Shown in pieces: positions 8,721-20,866 of a DNA stretch of 21,221 nucleotides. Every line of letters starts with the position of its first letter. Position 1 is the stretch's first letter. The notes below the pieces were generated by a model. It did no database searches. It was not told the origin of the DNA and was given only the letters and a program-made list of their open reading frames with translations. The DNA is taken from NCBI RefSeq assembly GCF_000003605.2, contig NW_003109100.1:55462-76682 (forward strand), read 5' to 3'. This DNA comes from Saccoglossus kowalevskii. Its lineage: Eukaryota > Hemichordata > Enteropneusta > Harrimaniidae. The position numbers were made by a program, and so were the translations under genes.

Positions 8721-11700
8721 AAAGTATCGATGTCTCCCAATTTGAAATCTTCGCTCATCCTCGAAATGATTGGAACTCATTGTAATATTCGTATCAATTT
8801 CGTGACTGATAAACAAAGCCGAGACTATTTTGCCGCTAGCCCGGAAACCGTCGCGGTGCTCAAAACAGTGTTGCTATAGTGACAACTGTTAATGACAGTG
8901 ACAATAGAAGCGAGCCATGGTAGAGAGCAAGGTGTTCAGTGTGAGTTTCTAATTTCTCTTACAGACTGGCATTGTACAGAGTCATAATTTATTATTCTTT
9001 CATTCAATCTTTTACTGTCTATAGCTTGGCCGTACTAGCATAAACAATGCACCTCTAAGCAATATGTACTCAGCCTTAATGTCATTTAAACACATGTCCT
9101 AATTATGGTGTGAACTGTATTCCTCACTCACACTTACGCCAAATACATCATTGTGAAAACACAATTAGTTTGTTATTGATTTCATTACTTTTATACCCTA
9201 AATTAGAAATATAGAATAGTCAACGACGAGTGTCGAGTAAGCTTTTCGCCCGCTCATCGATGTGTCTTTACTGCAGTTTCTTAAGACGATAGGTCCCGGC
9301 GTGTATTGCGAAATGCAAGTATGACTCTGGTAATCTCCATCTTGTTCTAAATGCCATAAGGGAATTTTGGGATTTGAGCGTAAGTACATCTGGTAACCAA
9401 GAAAATAATTGACCAATCCACTACTTCCGCCCACCGATGATTTGTATCCGATAACAACTTATTCCTACGTCAACATATTTTTCCCCAACCATTTCTAACG
9501 TGAAAAATGTCACATGCCCCCGGTTACTGTGATGTATTCTCGCCCACGTTCCTCCTATTGACGTACGGAAATGACATTGACCCAGCAAATGTTTAAATTA
9601 TCATTAACTTAACTAGGGGAAAAACAACACAAGGAACTTACAAGGAAGAGATTTGATACCATCAACAATCAAGTGCACGTCCACATGTTACATTGTTAGT
9701 TATGGCAACAGAACAAAAACAATATTCCTGATTGGGTTCACGGTATACCTGTGTATATTAACTGTGTTTAAAGTACGTTTAGCATATGTATAATCAAATG
9801 TCAAGTTACTGTCTCCACTTAGCCGATGTTTAACTTCTTGATTTCAAAGAAACTCTGCACTGGAGAAAATAAAACTCGCTCGGAGCATGGTCGGGTTAAT
9901 ACTAGTAAGTGTGTCGGGATAGGGGGTGCCGACTCTAAACTCAGCTAGAGAATTGGTGATACGTATAAACCAACCAACCAACGTACCAATCATTTATCTA
10001 TGACATTGCCTGATACCAAATAATTTTACTAAACGTTTTGGTCGTAATGTTGTTACCGACAACTGAAAATGACTTTGAAAAGGATAATTTTGGCATCAAA
10101 ATGCCACCTTTAATTTTTACTTTTCCCATTTCCGACACTTCATTGTCAATGAATACATAGGCAACCATTCGAGAGAAAACGGGCTAACTGGGGGAGAATG
10201 CAATTTAAAATTTGTTGATCAGTTGTCGTTGGTGTGGACGGGACATCGCGATTGTATGCCGTCCAACGCTTTTTTTCATGAACGCCAATTGAGAGTTATT
10301 GCTCTCGTAGCCCTGCTTTCGACTATAATACTAACTGTTTAATTACACATGTTGGTTTTAACAACACTGTGGCGGTTTGATTGATCTTTGCTGCTAGGGG
10401 GCTGTTAGCGTTTTGTCACACTGCCGCGAAACGGTGTAATTTGCATAATGATGTCATGGTTGCATGATTGCAGGGACGCCTCCACTATGGTTTTGAAAGT
10501 TCTAACAGTCTACCTATACACCTAGCTAGTTTTACTGCACACTTCAACGAAACAGTTGATATGTTTTGAAGGAGAAATATATTTGTATTCACAATAGTGA
10601 CAACATTAAGGTTCAGTACGTTCTTAGAAGTAATCAGTGAACATTGTAAAACGGTGTTTTTTAGGTGAATTTGCTGTTATATTTGCATATTTCGTTTACG
10701 AAGCTTGTGAACTTTGTAGTCAAGTGAAAACCAAAATTTCGTACCGACTCATCTTCTAGCACTGATTTTTACCCACAAGTACCGCACTCCATGACTTACG
10801 TGGAATTTCAGCAGAACACAAAACAAGACCCCGCAAGTAAAGGTAATGTGTTACGTAGAAGGTACCCGTTTGAAAAAAGGCCGAGAGGGTGTATATTTCC
10901 CTTCTGTATGTTTTTTTACTGTTCACATATTCCTTCTTGTACCTTACCTAGCCATTCTGCAAAAGTCATATGTTTATTTTCTCCACTCAGAGCGATGTTA
11001 TTTTTTCCACATTATGACTATCGTGTACATTTTATATTAACCAAAGCAGTTTAACAACAACAATTAACTACATCACATAACACTGGAAAAATGAGACTCT
11101 GCTGCAGCCACCGTACGTACCCAAACAAGACAGATTTCAAATATATTCTTAAGAAAGCGTATGCCTCATTTCACCGCAGGGCACTCAAGTATTGCCGATG
11201 CTCGTATAGTTTTACAATACTATATTCAGTGTTGTAATACATAATACCTAAATTGAGTGCATCGACACTTTATTAAAGAACGCTGTGTTCATGGTCTTAA
11301 TGTAATAACTGTCATTTGAGTATTATATTCGTTTTATTTGCAATTTAAAAGGAATTGTGCATTCTAGGAGTGCGTAATACCATGAAGCTAGCATGGTGAA
11401 ATTATATAAATATAATAATAAACACATACAACAATTCAACATTGCCGTAGATGGCGTTTTCACTTATCGAGTCTTACATGTGTTTAATATGCCCGCAAAA
11501 CAAATTGTAGAAATACACGTGTTTTTCTTTCATTTAAAATAGTGTTTCATTTTTAAAATCAGTCATGCCGTGGTACTTCGCATTTATTCACGCCTTGTAC
11601 ACTGTTTTTCACTGATTCTATTGCTTCTATCAACTTGCTTGAAGGGATTAATGTCATAAGTCTAAACGAACGCCTGCAGCTCGGATGTATTAAACTTGCC

Positions 11701-14700
11701 ATGTGTCTACATTCACGTGGTGTTCGTTTTTTGATCACCGACCGAGGCACGCCGTTTAGACCTTATCGTTGATCGTTTCCTTCTCTTTCATCTCCGTGAA
11801 TACTCGCCATATAAAGGAGAAGATGCGCTTCTCTGGGCACTTTATTGATTAAATCATTTTTTTTGTTCTGCTTTTCGTTAATTAATCACTATCTTGAGTG
11901 AAATACACTAAAAAGCATAGGATCCTCAGCTGGAAATAGTGATATTGCAAATAGCAAATATCATTATGTTTAAATTATTACTTAGCACTCCAAAACAGAT
12001 TTAATTCAAAATATCTTCAACAACCTCTGAGAATATTGCTCAAAATCAAATCGAATAAACTCAAAACCATTATGAAAATAAAACAAAATACCACATATCT
12101 TCTTCCTTCACGTTCAGGTCATTAGAAAGTGTGATATATAAGGATTCATGCCATCATTAAAAGTGAAATCCAGACATGCCATTGAGTACTTACACAGGCA
12201 GACTGCTTTCTCAGCTTTTCGTTCTCATTATCGATACGACTGGTCGTGATGGCAATGTGTGTTCATGAAACTTAATATGATAGTCTTTGCTCGTTGTCTC
12301 CAGAATTGGCTTAGTGCAAGGGTTTGGATTGTTGGTCATATTCAATCCGTGGTCGTCCCCGTAACGATAGGATGTACAAATAATTAACTAGAAAGAAGTT
12401 CTTGTTCAAAGGGCGGAGCGGTAGTCTTATAGCTCGTGGTCCAATTTCATGTACACAAACAATGTATTTTACACGCGTTGTGCACATCGCTACGAGTCCC
12501 ATATCGATCAGGACGTGGCGCAAAGATTACCGCCATTTAAAGGATACCAGGCATAAGACCAGTGATACAAACGACATAGGCACGATATTACTAACGCGTG
12601 GCCGCCGTTAAATTTGCAAAACCTATCTGACACGAACATCGTTCCACAATCAACATGGGTGACTTTCAATGCAACTTGCCCCTTTTCACCGAACAAAACA
12701 AATCTCAACGAATTAAGCTAATTTATTGCGACCTTGATTCTAGTTACTTGAAGTGAAATAGAAGACTGTCAGAAAAAAAAAATTACCGAACATTTTTTAG
12801 AACAATGAAAACAGGAACTTGAACACTCCGTGGCTTCCATGTCCTTGCGCTGATGCGGTAAACACTGGCCACTTCGGTTCATTGGAAGCCTCATAAGGTT
12901 TGAATTTTTTGATTGTAATAGACCATGGAAATGTAAGTAGGTGGTCATAATTGTCGATTACAGTCACGATCAGTTTCTAGAGATAAATAAACACAGTGTT
13001 GAAGAAAGTATCGCGAATCCCCAGAGAAACAATCTAAAGGAATGAAAAAAAATCGCATCTTTCATTCTCAAAAACAGTAAACAAATTTACTTTGAATAAA
13101 AAAAATTATACTGTGTGGTAAATTTGTATAAAATGATAGCGAAATAAATTGCAGACTTCACTTCACGGAGAATAAGACCTGGAAAATAACACACAAGGAA
13201 CTAATACAAATCGACCGAATGTCTAAAAAACTGTCGATAAGCATTGTCATAATGATTCTATCACCCGTATTAAATTGCATTCTCTTTATATATAAAGAAC
13301 TCGTACGTGTTCAGTGTCGAATGTTCAAAGTAGGAAATAGGAAAAAGGAACCTCGTCAATGTTTGTGAAATGGACATATAAATTAGTGGGTGAAATAAAA
13401 TGAACTGTATGAACAAATACAATAGTAGTACGCTGCGTTGGTGTACATCAGAAATGTGGAGGTATACGCCACCATTTTGAATGTTGTGCTGATATTTTTT
13501 TTTATTTTCCAACCCCTCAAACCATACCGAAACGTAACCACAGCACAATAAATTCATTTAAATACAACTTGACCTAACCCACTATTATTTTGCAGGTGAC
13601 ATTTTTTCCGGTGACTTTTTTTACGTCCATCTTTGAGACGGCTGGTTGATAGATAAACAACATCCCATCTCGCTAAGTTTAAATCAACAAAGGTTTAGTT
13701 ATCCCTGATGCTCAAATTGCTAACTTCACTGCAGTAGGGTCGGTGACTGAAACCCCCGAGATTCCAGAGTTTGTATTCTGAAACAACAAGGATGACCCAC
13801 AGAGAGTTATGCTACTTAAAATATCATCTGACTTACGGTAACTACGATAAACATCAGTGCAAATTCATTTTCTATACCGGTATTCGGAATTAACAAATCT
13901 CCATCCTTCGGGGGGGGGGGGATAATGATGTATTTTCATCACGTTTATCCACGATCGATATTCTCGCCATCTTGTATACGGCTGATTATTTTGTTCGTTG
14001 ATTAAAAAGAAAATCAATCCTCGGAGGGGTACTCGAGCCCATATTACAGTATATATGTTTTCCCGTTCTCCATGCTTATTGAATTTAAATTATGGAGTTG
14101 TTGATTTACTCTGAGCAAGACAAACGACGTTAGCTAGCATCGACCACTGTTTCAAATTTCCATATTTTTTATTACAATTCAAAAAGGTCAATTTCGTTAC
14201 ATTTCAGCTCATCAAAAAAGTGTGATTCGAAATAGATGCTTGTTATCCTTAAATACGAAACTGATACATTCATGAGACGAACAGTTTTGGTTTTCATTAT
14301 CAGCACGAGCGATCGTGGCGATTTATTTGTGTTCGTAGTTAATATACTGGCTAGTTAATATACTGGACACTGACCTCGTCTGTTCTTGTTAAGTGGACTA
14401 ATCGTACTCATTTTCCACACTGATAGAAACCATATTTGAGACATGACGGGACTATACTGCACTTTCCCGATGTACAGAGCATGGGTCCCATACAAAAGCA
14501 ACTGCACGACCTGTGACCGCCGTTGCGAAGTACGCACCGTATAACTGATTTGTCAGTATTGAAAGCTATGATCGATGTTTATCGCTACACGCTTGAGAGC
14601 CGTTGCGAAGTTTCGTAGAGTCCCTGAATATATAGTATATATAGTATATATTTCTTTAACTTCGAGTTGTTCGATTTTACGAGTAGGTATCCATGTGATA

Positions 14701-16029
14701 AACTGTTATAAACAGCAAACTACTAGGGATGACCTTCATTGGCTGGACAATTGCAGTTCGATTCAGTACCAGGATCGTGTGTTTGCTAATTCTAGTTGTT
14801 TGTGACAAGCCAGGGGCGGTTCTAGTTCAACGCCGGTTACTCGAAAATACCATGAGACCACGGGATGAGAAAAATTCACGATATAGGCACTTGAACGGTA
14901 TATCCAAACTACTTTTTCTTCAGTTTTTTCGTTTTAGCTTACCCAGAAATGGCAACAACAAACAATTACCAGCCTTGTAATACTAGTATTTCGTGTCGTA
15001 TATGGCTGTCCAAAAAACTGACCAGCTCAACGTATTAAAAAACAACTAGTATGGGAAAATGAGGCTAGTGAATCCGATTTTGTATTTCTATCTGTCCGAA
15101 CACAACAAGTCACAGAACTCATTGCAAAAGGTAATTTAATTTCATTGTTATTTCGAATATGTGTTATTTCGATCATAAATGTTGTTTGTTCTTACATCTG
15201 TATACTCCATATTCATTTTGGATATCAAACCCAATCATTTGCATGCGGTATGTGTGTGGGATGTCTGTTTCATTTACTCTCCATCAAAAGTAGCTCTTCG
15301 CAGTGATAAATATATAATTGTGAGGAAAATGGCGGGAGATTTCATTTTTCGTTGCGAGCGAGAGAGCCGATCGCGAGATACCTGGTTTTGCACCCCTCTC
15401 TCTATATATAGTATTTCATTCTCTGCCGCGATTGTGCTGAGTACTCAAAATACCGTGACCACGGTTAAATAGATCGGAGAAACAGGGAACGCGATTACGG
15501 CAGATATTGGACTTCTATGTGAGAGACTGATGTCTCGTTACTCTCTCGCTTTCACCGAGATCTCATCGAGATCTTGGCGGTCATTTACGCCTAGGGTCTA
15601 TTTTCTATAGCAGCGATTCTCTTGGGATCTGATTTTTTGCGCTCGACTTGTTAGACGTTCTGGGAAGCAATTCAGAATACTATGAGAGAAGCTGTATATG
15701 GTATAGTACCCGCAACAAACGGTATTATTCAATTCTGTTTCTAAAAAGAGTTTGATTGTTTTTCCGACTGAAACTTTCAACATGTCTGTTCGATCACCTG
15801 GGATAGTGATTAGACGACTTCAACTACCATTGCATTTATTAATCATTTATTTGAACATTGATCCTGATAACTATAGTTATTCATAACTCCAACAAACACT
15901 GATTCGTCTAACTGCGTGTTGCATGTAAATTCTACCCATCCTACCATATCCAAGATGCGGATATCGTAAACATAACTTCGCTTTTCTACAACGACTCGGA
16001 TTTGAAATCTTTTTTTTTCGTATCACTAA
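8721..16029. other. Long non-coding stretch, no gene recognised
   Basis: About 7.3 kb with no open frame above 100 residues and no recognisable protein, RNA gene or transposon core. It contains a CCAA run near 9970, homopolymers (A10 at 12773-12782, G12 at 13910-13921), a 14-bp direct repeat AGTTAATATACTGG near 14338-14368, and TATAG-rich microsatellite-like sequence near 14627-14650. The frame at 15179-15472 (97 codons) starts with ATG but matches no family and has no supporting context. Small spliced exons or regulatory elements of flanking genes remain possible. Confidence 0.6.
13910..13921. repeat. G12 homopolymer
   Basis: Twelve consecutive G residues are seen directly. The exact length is prone to sequencing error. 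A similar G10 run lies at 16305-16314. Confidence 0.9.
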
Positions 16030-16045
16030 ATATATATATATATAT
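16030..16045. repeat. (AT)8 dinucleotide microsatellite
   Basis: Sixteen alternating A/T bases lie between CACTAA and CGCAGG. Confidence 0.95.
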
Positions 16046-16537
16046 CGCAGGTCAAAACTGTCACGTAGTCTTAGTGACCTTTCTAAAGCCCGGAAATAAA
16101 CTCACGTAGCTCCGTACGATTTTCGGAAGATCTTTTAATCTAATCGAAATAGAGTATCTCCCAAGCGACACAGTACACAAGAGACAACGATTGAGCCTCG
16201 TTCTTGAAAAATATTGAAGTGGACACTTGAGATTTAAAAGTTTTACACATATACTAGTACATATTTATTTATTTCTGCGATCGAAGTTTACTGATGAAAA
16301 ATATGGGGGGGGGGCAACATACTCCAACGACGTTCTCTCCATTTTACAAATTAAAAACAAACATTTTACTGTGTCGAGGTCGTCGAGCATGTTACGGTGT
16401 TTGGGGTAATGCAGTAAACACATCGGTGTGATATCCGAAAGAAATGGGTCGTGACTAGAGTCTGGACAAGAACGAGAATGTTATACTTCCCTTTGAAAGT
16501 TGATAAGATATTTATTTCTAACATTATGAGTTAGGTT

Positions 16538-16581
<44 letters not shown>

Positions 16582-17109
16582 GACAATTCATTGGTCAGAA
16601 ATGTTCAAACTGAAACAAATCCGCCGACATGATTGATTCCCAGAGTGTTTGAAACGTGTATATTAGAAAATCAATATACTCAGTGAGACACGAAATTATC
16701 GCCGACGACAGGACCCACTGAAGCGATGAGAGTTGTATGTCTCGCCAACTTTATGATGAGCATATTAAGTGGAACAGTTCAGTCTGCGGTAATAGTCAGC
16801 TGGCCACTTTTTTCATGATTTATGTCCATCGAAAACATACGAGGTTTTCCAAAGTTATGCACGTTTCTTCCACAGTGTTTACTAGTCGACCGTGATGTAC
16901 AAATAATACAACGCCAAGTTGTGTGTTCATAGAAGACTACCGACAGAAATCAAACATATCTACTTCCCTTCTTAGTAATTTCTGCATATAAAATGTCAGA
17001 AGCTACTCCATTTCGAACAACTATAATTCGCAAAATTACTGAGCTTCAACAATCTTATCTTTGTCCATGGTGTTTCTTTGTCACAAACATATGATGTATG
17101 TTTTATTTA
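16046..17109. other. Non-coding stretch with microsatellites
   Basis: I find no gene. The block holds a G10 run (16305-16314) and the (ATC)14 microsatellite. The remaining sequence shows no structure that I can support. Confidence 0.55.
16538..16581. repeat. (ATC)14 trinucleotide microsatellite
   Basis: Fourteen uninterrupted ATC units plus two bases are seen directly, with no imperfect copy. The purity suggests a length-variable locus. Confidence 0.97.
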
Positions 17110-17238
17110 TTAGCTCCACTGTCGACTTTTTCGAGCGGAGCTTATCATATGAGTGATTGTCCGTCGTCGTCTGCCGCCCGTTGTCCGTCGTCCTGCGTTC
17201 GTCGTCCGTGTTAATGTTTTACTTTGTAACTTTTGTAA

Positions 17239-17700
17239 TGATATCTTTAATTCTCTAATTTTGGTGAATATTTTTGTCATTTTTGGTAAAAAGTGATATT
17301 TTCGACTTCTTGTTAAAAACCACAAGTCCACAAGTCCACAACCACAAGTCCAATTGCTTTGATATTACATATATAGGTACTACATGTACATGTGGACCAC
17401 TCTCAAATTTGTTCATTTCATGGTGATATCTTCAATTCTCTGATTTTGATGAATATTTTTGTCATTATTGGTAAAAAGTGATATTTTCGACTTCTTGTTA
17501 AAAAGCACAAGTTCAATTGCTTTGATAGTACATATATAGGTACTACATGTGGACCACTCTCAAATTTGTTCATTTGTATGATGATATCTTCAATTCTCCA
17601 ATTTTGATGAATATTTTTGTCATTTTTGGTGAAAAGTGATATTTTTGAATTCTTGTTGAAAACAGCAAGTCCCATTGCATTGATACTATGAATATTGTTC
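17239..17700. repeat. Three tandem copies of a body unit of about 158-185 bp
   Basis: Copies begin at 17239, 17424 and 17582 (spacings 185 and 158). Shared landmarks are AATATTTTTGTCATT, a GGTAAAAAGTGATATTTT word, ACTTCTTGTTAAAAA, and, in the first two, ATATATAGGTACTACATG with GTGGACCACTCTC. The first unit is longer mainly because of short internal duplications of CCACAAGT and of ACATGT. The third breaks off at the tetranucleotide block. Confidence 0.93.
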
Positions 17701-17704
<4 letters not shown>

Positions 17705-17744
<40 letters not shown>

Positions 17745-17793
17745 TTCATTCATTCATTCATTCATTCATTCATTCATTCATTCATTCATTCAT

Positions 17794-17844
<51 letters not shown>
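17705..17844. repeat. Compound microsatellite (TTTA)10(TTCA)12(TTTA)13
   Basis: Counting directly, TTTA fills 17705-17744, TTCA fills 17745-17792 and TTTA fills 17793-17844. Both boundaries are sharp and there are no internal errors. The apparent frames rich in LFIY and SFIH repeats come from this simple sequence and are not proteins. Confidence 0.97.
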
Positions 17845-17849
17845 TTTTT

Positions 17850-20800
17850 CTTTTGCAAAATCAACGGTGACGGGTCACACAAATGCGTATTACTCATTCA
17901 CTTATCGTAACTTGCTTATACGGTCTCGTTGGGCAGATTCGATGGGATTTATATTCTTAGGTTTGTGTTGAATACCCTGCGTCTCGAGGGAAATGTACCG
18001 TGGATCAACTAATTGCTGGTTCCCGAGGCCCCTTTTAGGAAACCTTGCCCAAGGAAACGATAATTGAACTTTTAATGTCAAACGCCGCAACGTTTAATGC
18101 GTGTCAATGCCAGTAAACTTGTTGATGTGCGCCGTCAACACGCTGCCCCACTTATATCAGATGTTTCTATTAGTCCCCACAAAATTAATCTTCACCGCGA
18201 TGTTTTTAAGATGGCACGAGCTGCGTTTTCGTCCAATATCTTTTAACCCATATATTACTGAGCTATATTTATCTTTGCGGTACAAAAGCGTAAACATAGC
18301 GTGACGAGTTTAGTTATTGTGATATGTATTTACATGAATAAGAATGAATGAATTTATTGATGGTGAACCAGAAAAAATTGTCCAGCTGTTTAGATACTGT
18401 ATGTATATGCGTAGCAATCAAATCCCGACAATTACATGGAATAAAGAATATGGAAAAAAAAACATGAAGTAATACAGTAACACAACGTATTAACAAAGTT
18501 ACTCGGGGGAAATGTGGTGAATGTCTTGTGTTGAATTGAGTGTAATATTCCACTGTATTTCACCGTTCATCTATTTCCACCTGTGCTTTCTATTTATGAT
18601 TTAAGGTATAGATGCAGGTTCGTGGGCACTTGGGAGTGATTTTTTTTTTTTTTTGCTTTTTATTATCCGATCTTGGTTATAGACTGTTAAAATTTTGCAG
18701 CATTGTGATAGTGGAACATACTCAAAAGTCGATTTTAAAATATCATAGAAAGCAGGTACAAACATCATTCTCTCGTTTGAATGCTTAGCAAGAATTAGCA
18801 AAGCTGTATATAAATAATCTAAAAGATACATGGTGAAAAAAAGTAATGATATAGTCTATGTTTTATTAGAGTTATGGTACATACACACTTAGGAACAACC
18901 CCGTGAATGAAAGTCGTTTTAAATGATGCCAGGTGTAGAACTCAATCACGATGTAAAACCGTCCTTCGTAAATTTGAGCTTCTCATAATATTACCTCGCT
19001 GTGTCTGCTATTATAGTATGACAAGGACATTAAATCAGCCTCACATTTTTCTCATACATAGACTCCTAAAGACAATATTTATTTTGATTGACGCAGCTGA
19101 GTATACATCGTATAACTTGTTGTGGCTTAACAAAAAAAGAAATGCGCAGTAAACACATTTTTTTGTCGGCGCGACTCATCGACGCGGGGACTCCGACGTA
19201 ATGAGATATGATACGGCGCACGTTTAACAAGACTCTGGCAACGACTTTCCCTGAAAGCATGGTATCTACTGCAAAGGATGAAGGTGATAATAAAGTCATT
19301 ACACGACGTCAAAGAAGGTCATTTACATTCACGCAGTGTTGAATCTCCGCGTGTGATGTGAAAAACTTGATGTTACGTAATCGGAAAAGATTGATATTCA
19401 CTGTCACTTTGATTCTGATAAATTAGTTAACATTCACCACACTGTGACTGATGAATGTTGAATAATTGAAATCTTGATTTTTGACCCAGTGAGGAATAAT
19501 GCCACGCTTTTGTCTGCATGGCTTGTAAAGGTCGTACAACTAAATCGCTGTCTCGCTTCTGTCTGTATGTTGTTGTTGTTTTTTTCAACCATACCGCACC
19601 TTACATTCAGCTTGTTAATTGTTTGTAATTTATGCTACTGACGCCAGTCTAATTTTGGCGATTTATTAACGATAACTAGTAAATTATTAATTGGAAACTA
19701 TTATTAATATTCCTATAACGTGATATAGAGCTTCCGATTCGAAACTATCTCCACTAATGTATGGGATGACAGTATAGGAATATTGTATGCCGATTAAAGT
19801 CAATGAGCCTGCATACACACGAAAAGGTCAATAAACAAAACTTGTACACTAATTTGAATTTCGATGGCCCCCGGAACAATCCATTTTGTTTACATTGGAT
19901 TAGACAATTTGATAAGACCGGGTTTATAATCATGTACTTCACAGAATATGTTCTAATTACACTTGTCACTTGATGAGTTTATCTTTACAAATCTTAATTG
20001 CATATCTTCACCTGGTAGCGCGTGCGTGCGTGCATTGTAAATACAAAAGGGCACAAACCCCCGACGCTTAGAACCCCCCAAAAAGACGGCTGAAAAAAAA
20101 AACAGTATACGCCGTCGATGCATTCGGTTGTGTAGTGTCAAAAATCGGAGGCCGACGTCAATAATTATATTAGTGTTGTCTGCAGTCAAAATTGTAACAT
20201 ATTTTGAACTCCTTTTGTATCTATTCTCGGAGACTTGCATTCTACGATTCACGTAACGAAATGCATAATTTAATAAAGCATTTAATTTAATTTAAGTATT
20301 TCAAATTGCTGGAATATTCGATTTATGCATCAATTACCATCCACGCATGCGCCAATCTTTGACCCCACTCGAACACACCCCGCATGCTTATATTTGAAGC
20401 ACCCACCAATAAAAATGCGTCGAGTGGTACCCACATCCATTGCAATACGTCATTACATGACCAGATAGCTAAATGCCCGGATACTACTTAGCTAACGGCC
20501 ACCAGAGTGTCACGTGACGACGAGTGGAATGATGTACGTAATGGCGCACCAATATCTGATGCGCACTATTAACTTAGTAAGTTTATAAATTGAAGAAAAT
20601 AAAATGTTCAAAAACAAACAAGGTCGTCAATGAAAAAGGCAATTTACTTACTTATCAGACCGACTGGATACGTTAAATTATTTACGTGACTTGAAGGCCG
20701 TACTACTATTTATTGAAGTCATTTCTTTTGTTCGACCGTTTGTTCAGTCAACTCAATATTAGAAATTTTATTCAACTCAATTCTAGTTTCAGACACAGAC

Positions 20801-20866
20801 CTATGTGCACGGAGAAGATCTAGCCTACATTTACATTGCTATCAGGATAACCATGTGAATGAAGTG
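17850..20866. other. Non-coding stretch before the right-edge array
   Basis: I recognise no gene. Short frames lack homology that I can see. Visible items are T15 at 18640-18654 (possibly the A-tail of a minus-strand retrocopy, although no body was recognised), A10 at 20093-20102, a GTGC run near 20019-20033, an NRF1-like ACGCATGCGCC word near 20343-20353 and the palindrome GTCACGTGAC at 20509-20518. Confidence 0.55.
20509..20518. promoter_or_regulatory. Perfect E-box palindrome GTCACGTGAC
   Basis: This 10-bp palindrome equals the consensus bound by USF/MiT-TFE type bHLH-ZIP factors. It lies in a locally GC-richer, CpG-containing patch (about 20340-20560), but no gene start is visible beside it. 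It may belong to a promoter of a gene outside the window, or be chance. Confidence 0.2.

Larger units (their letters stand above)
17110..17845. mobile_element. Composite repeat with Helentron/HINE-like ('pearl'-like) architecture
   Basis: In order there are four parts: a hairpin based on AGCTCC...GGAGCT (about 17114-17143); a head rich in GTCCGTCGTC words (about 17158-17210); three copies of an AT-rich body unit anchored by TGATATCTTCAATTCTC at 17239, 17424 and 17582; and a tetranucleotide block. Known bivalve 'pearl' elements and other Helentron-derived non-autonomous elements combine terminal inverted sequence, a tandem core of about 150-160 bp and a tetranucleotide microsatellite. The order and sizes here match that plan, while the sequence assignment is inference. 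No transposase or Rep/helicase frame is present, so the copy would be non-autonomous. The open frames on the minus strand here (17110-17331 and 17418-17702) are translations of the repeat and not genes. The exact ends are unknown. Confidence 0.55.

Noticed and set aside
11559-11750. 63-residue minus-strand frame rich in Arg/Lys/Ser
   Set aside because: It starts at GTG and has no recognisable domain or splice support.
14519-14611. 13-bp direct repeat GCCGTTGCGAAGT 80 bp apart
   Set aside because: Only two copies, no wider similarity between them, and no structure around them.
15179-15472. 97-residue ATG-started frame
   Set aside because: I recognise no family, signal or motif, and frames of this length occur by chance in several kilobases of non-coding DNA. 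Splice context is not evident.
17110-17702. Two minus-strand frames (73 and 94 residues) with similar peptides such as LTRSRKYHFLP
   Set aside because: The similarity comes from tandem copies of the repeat body. The 158-bp and 185-bp spacings are not multiples of three, so the copies do not form one repeated protein.
17688-17910. Overlapping frames rich in LFIY and SFIH repeats
   Set aside because: These are direct translations of the (TTTA)/(TTCA) microsatellite.
18640-18654. T15 run as the tail of a retroposed SINE or processed copy
   Set aside because: No box A/B promoter, recognisable body or target-site duplication was found beside it.
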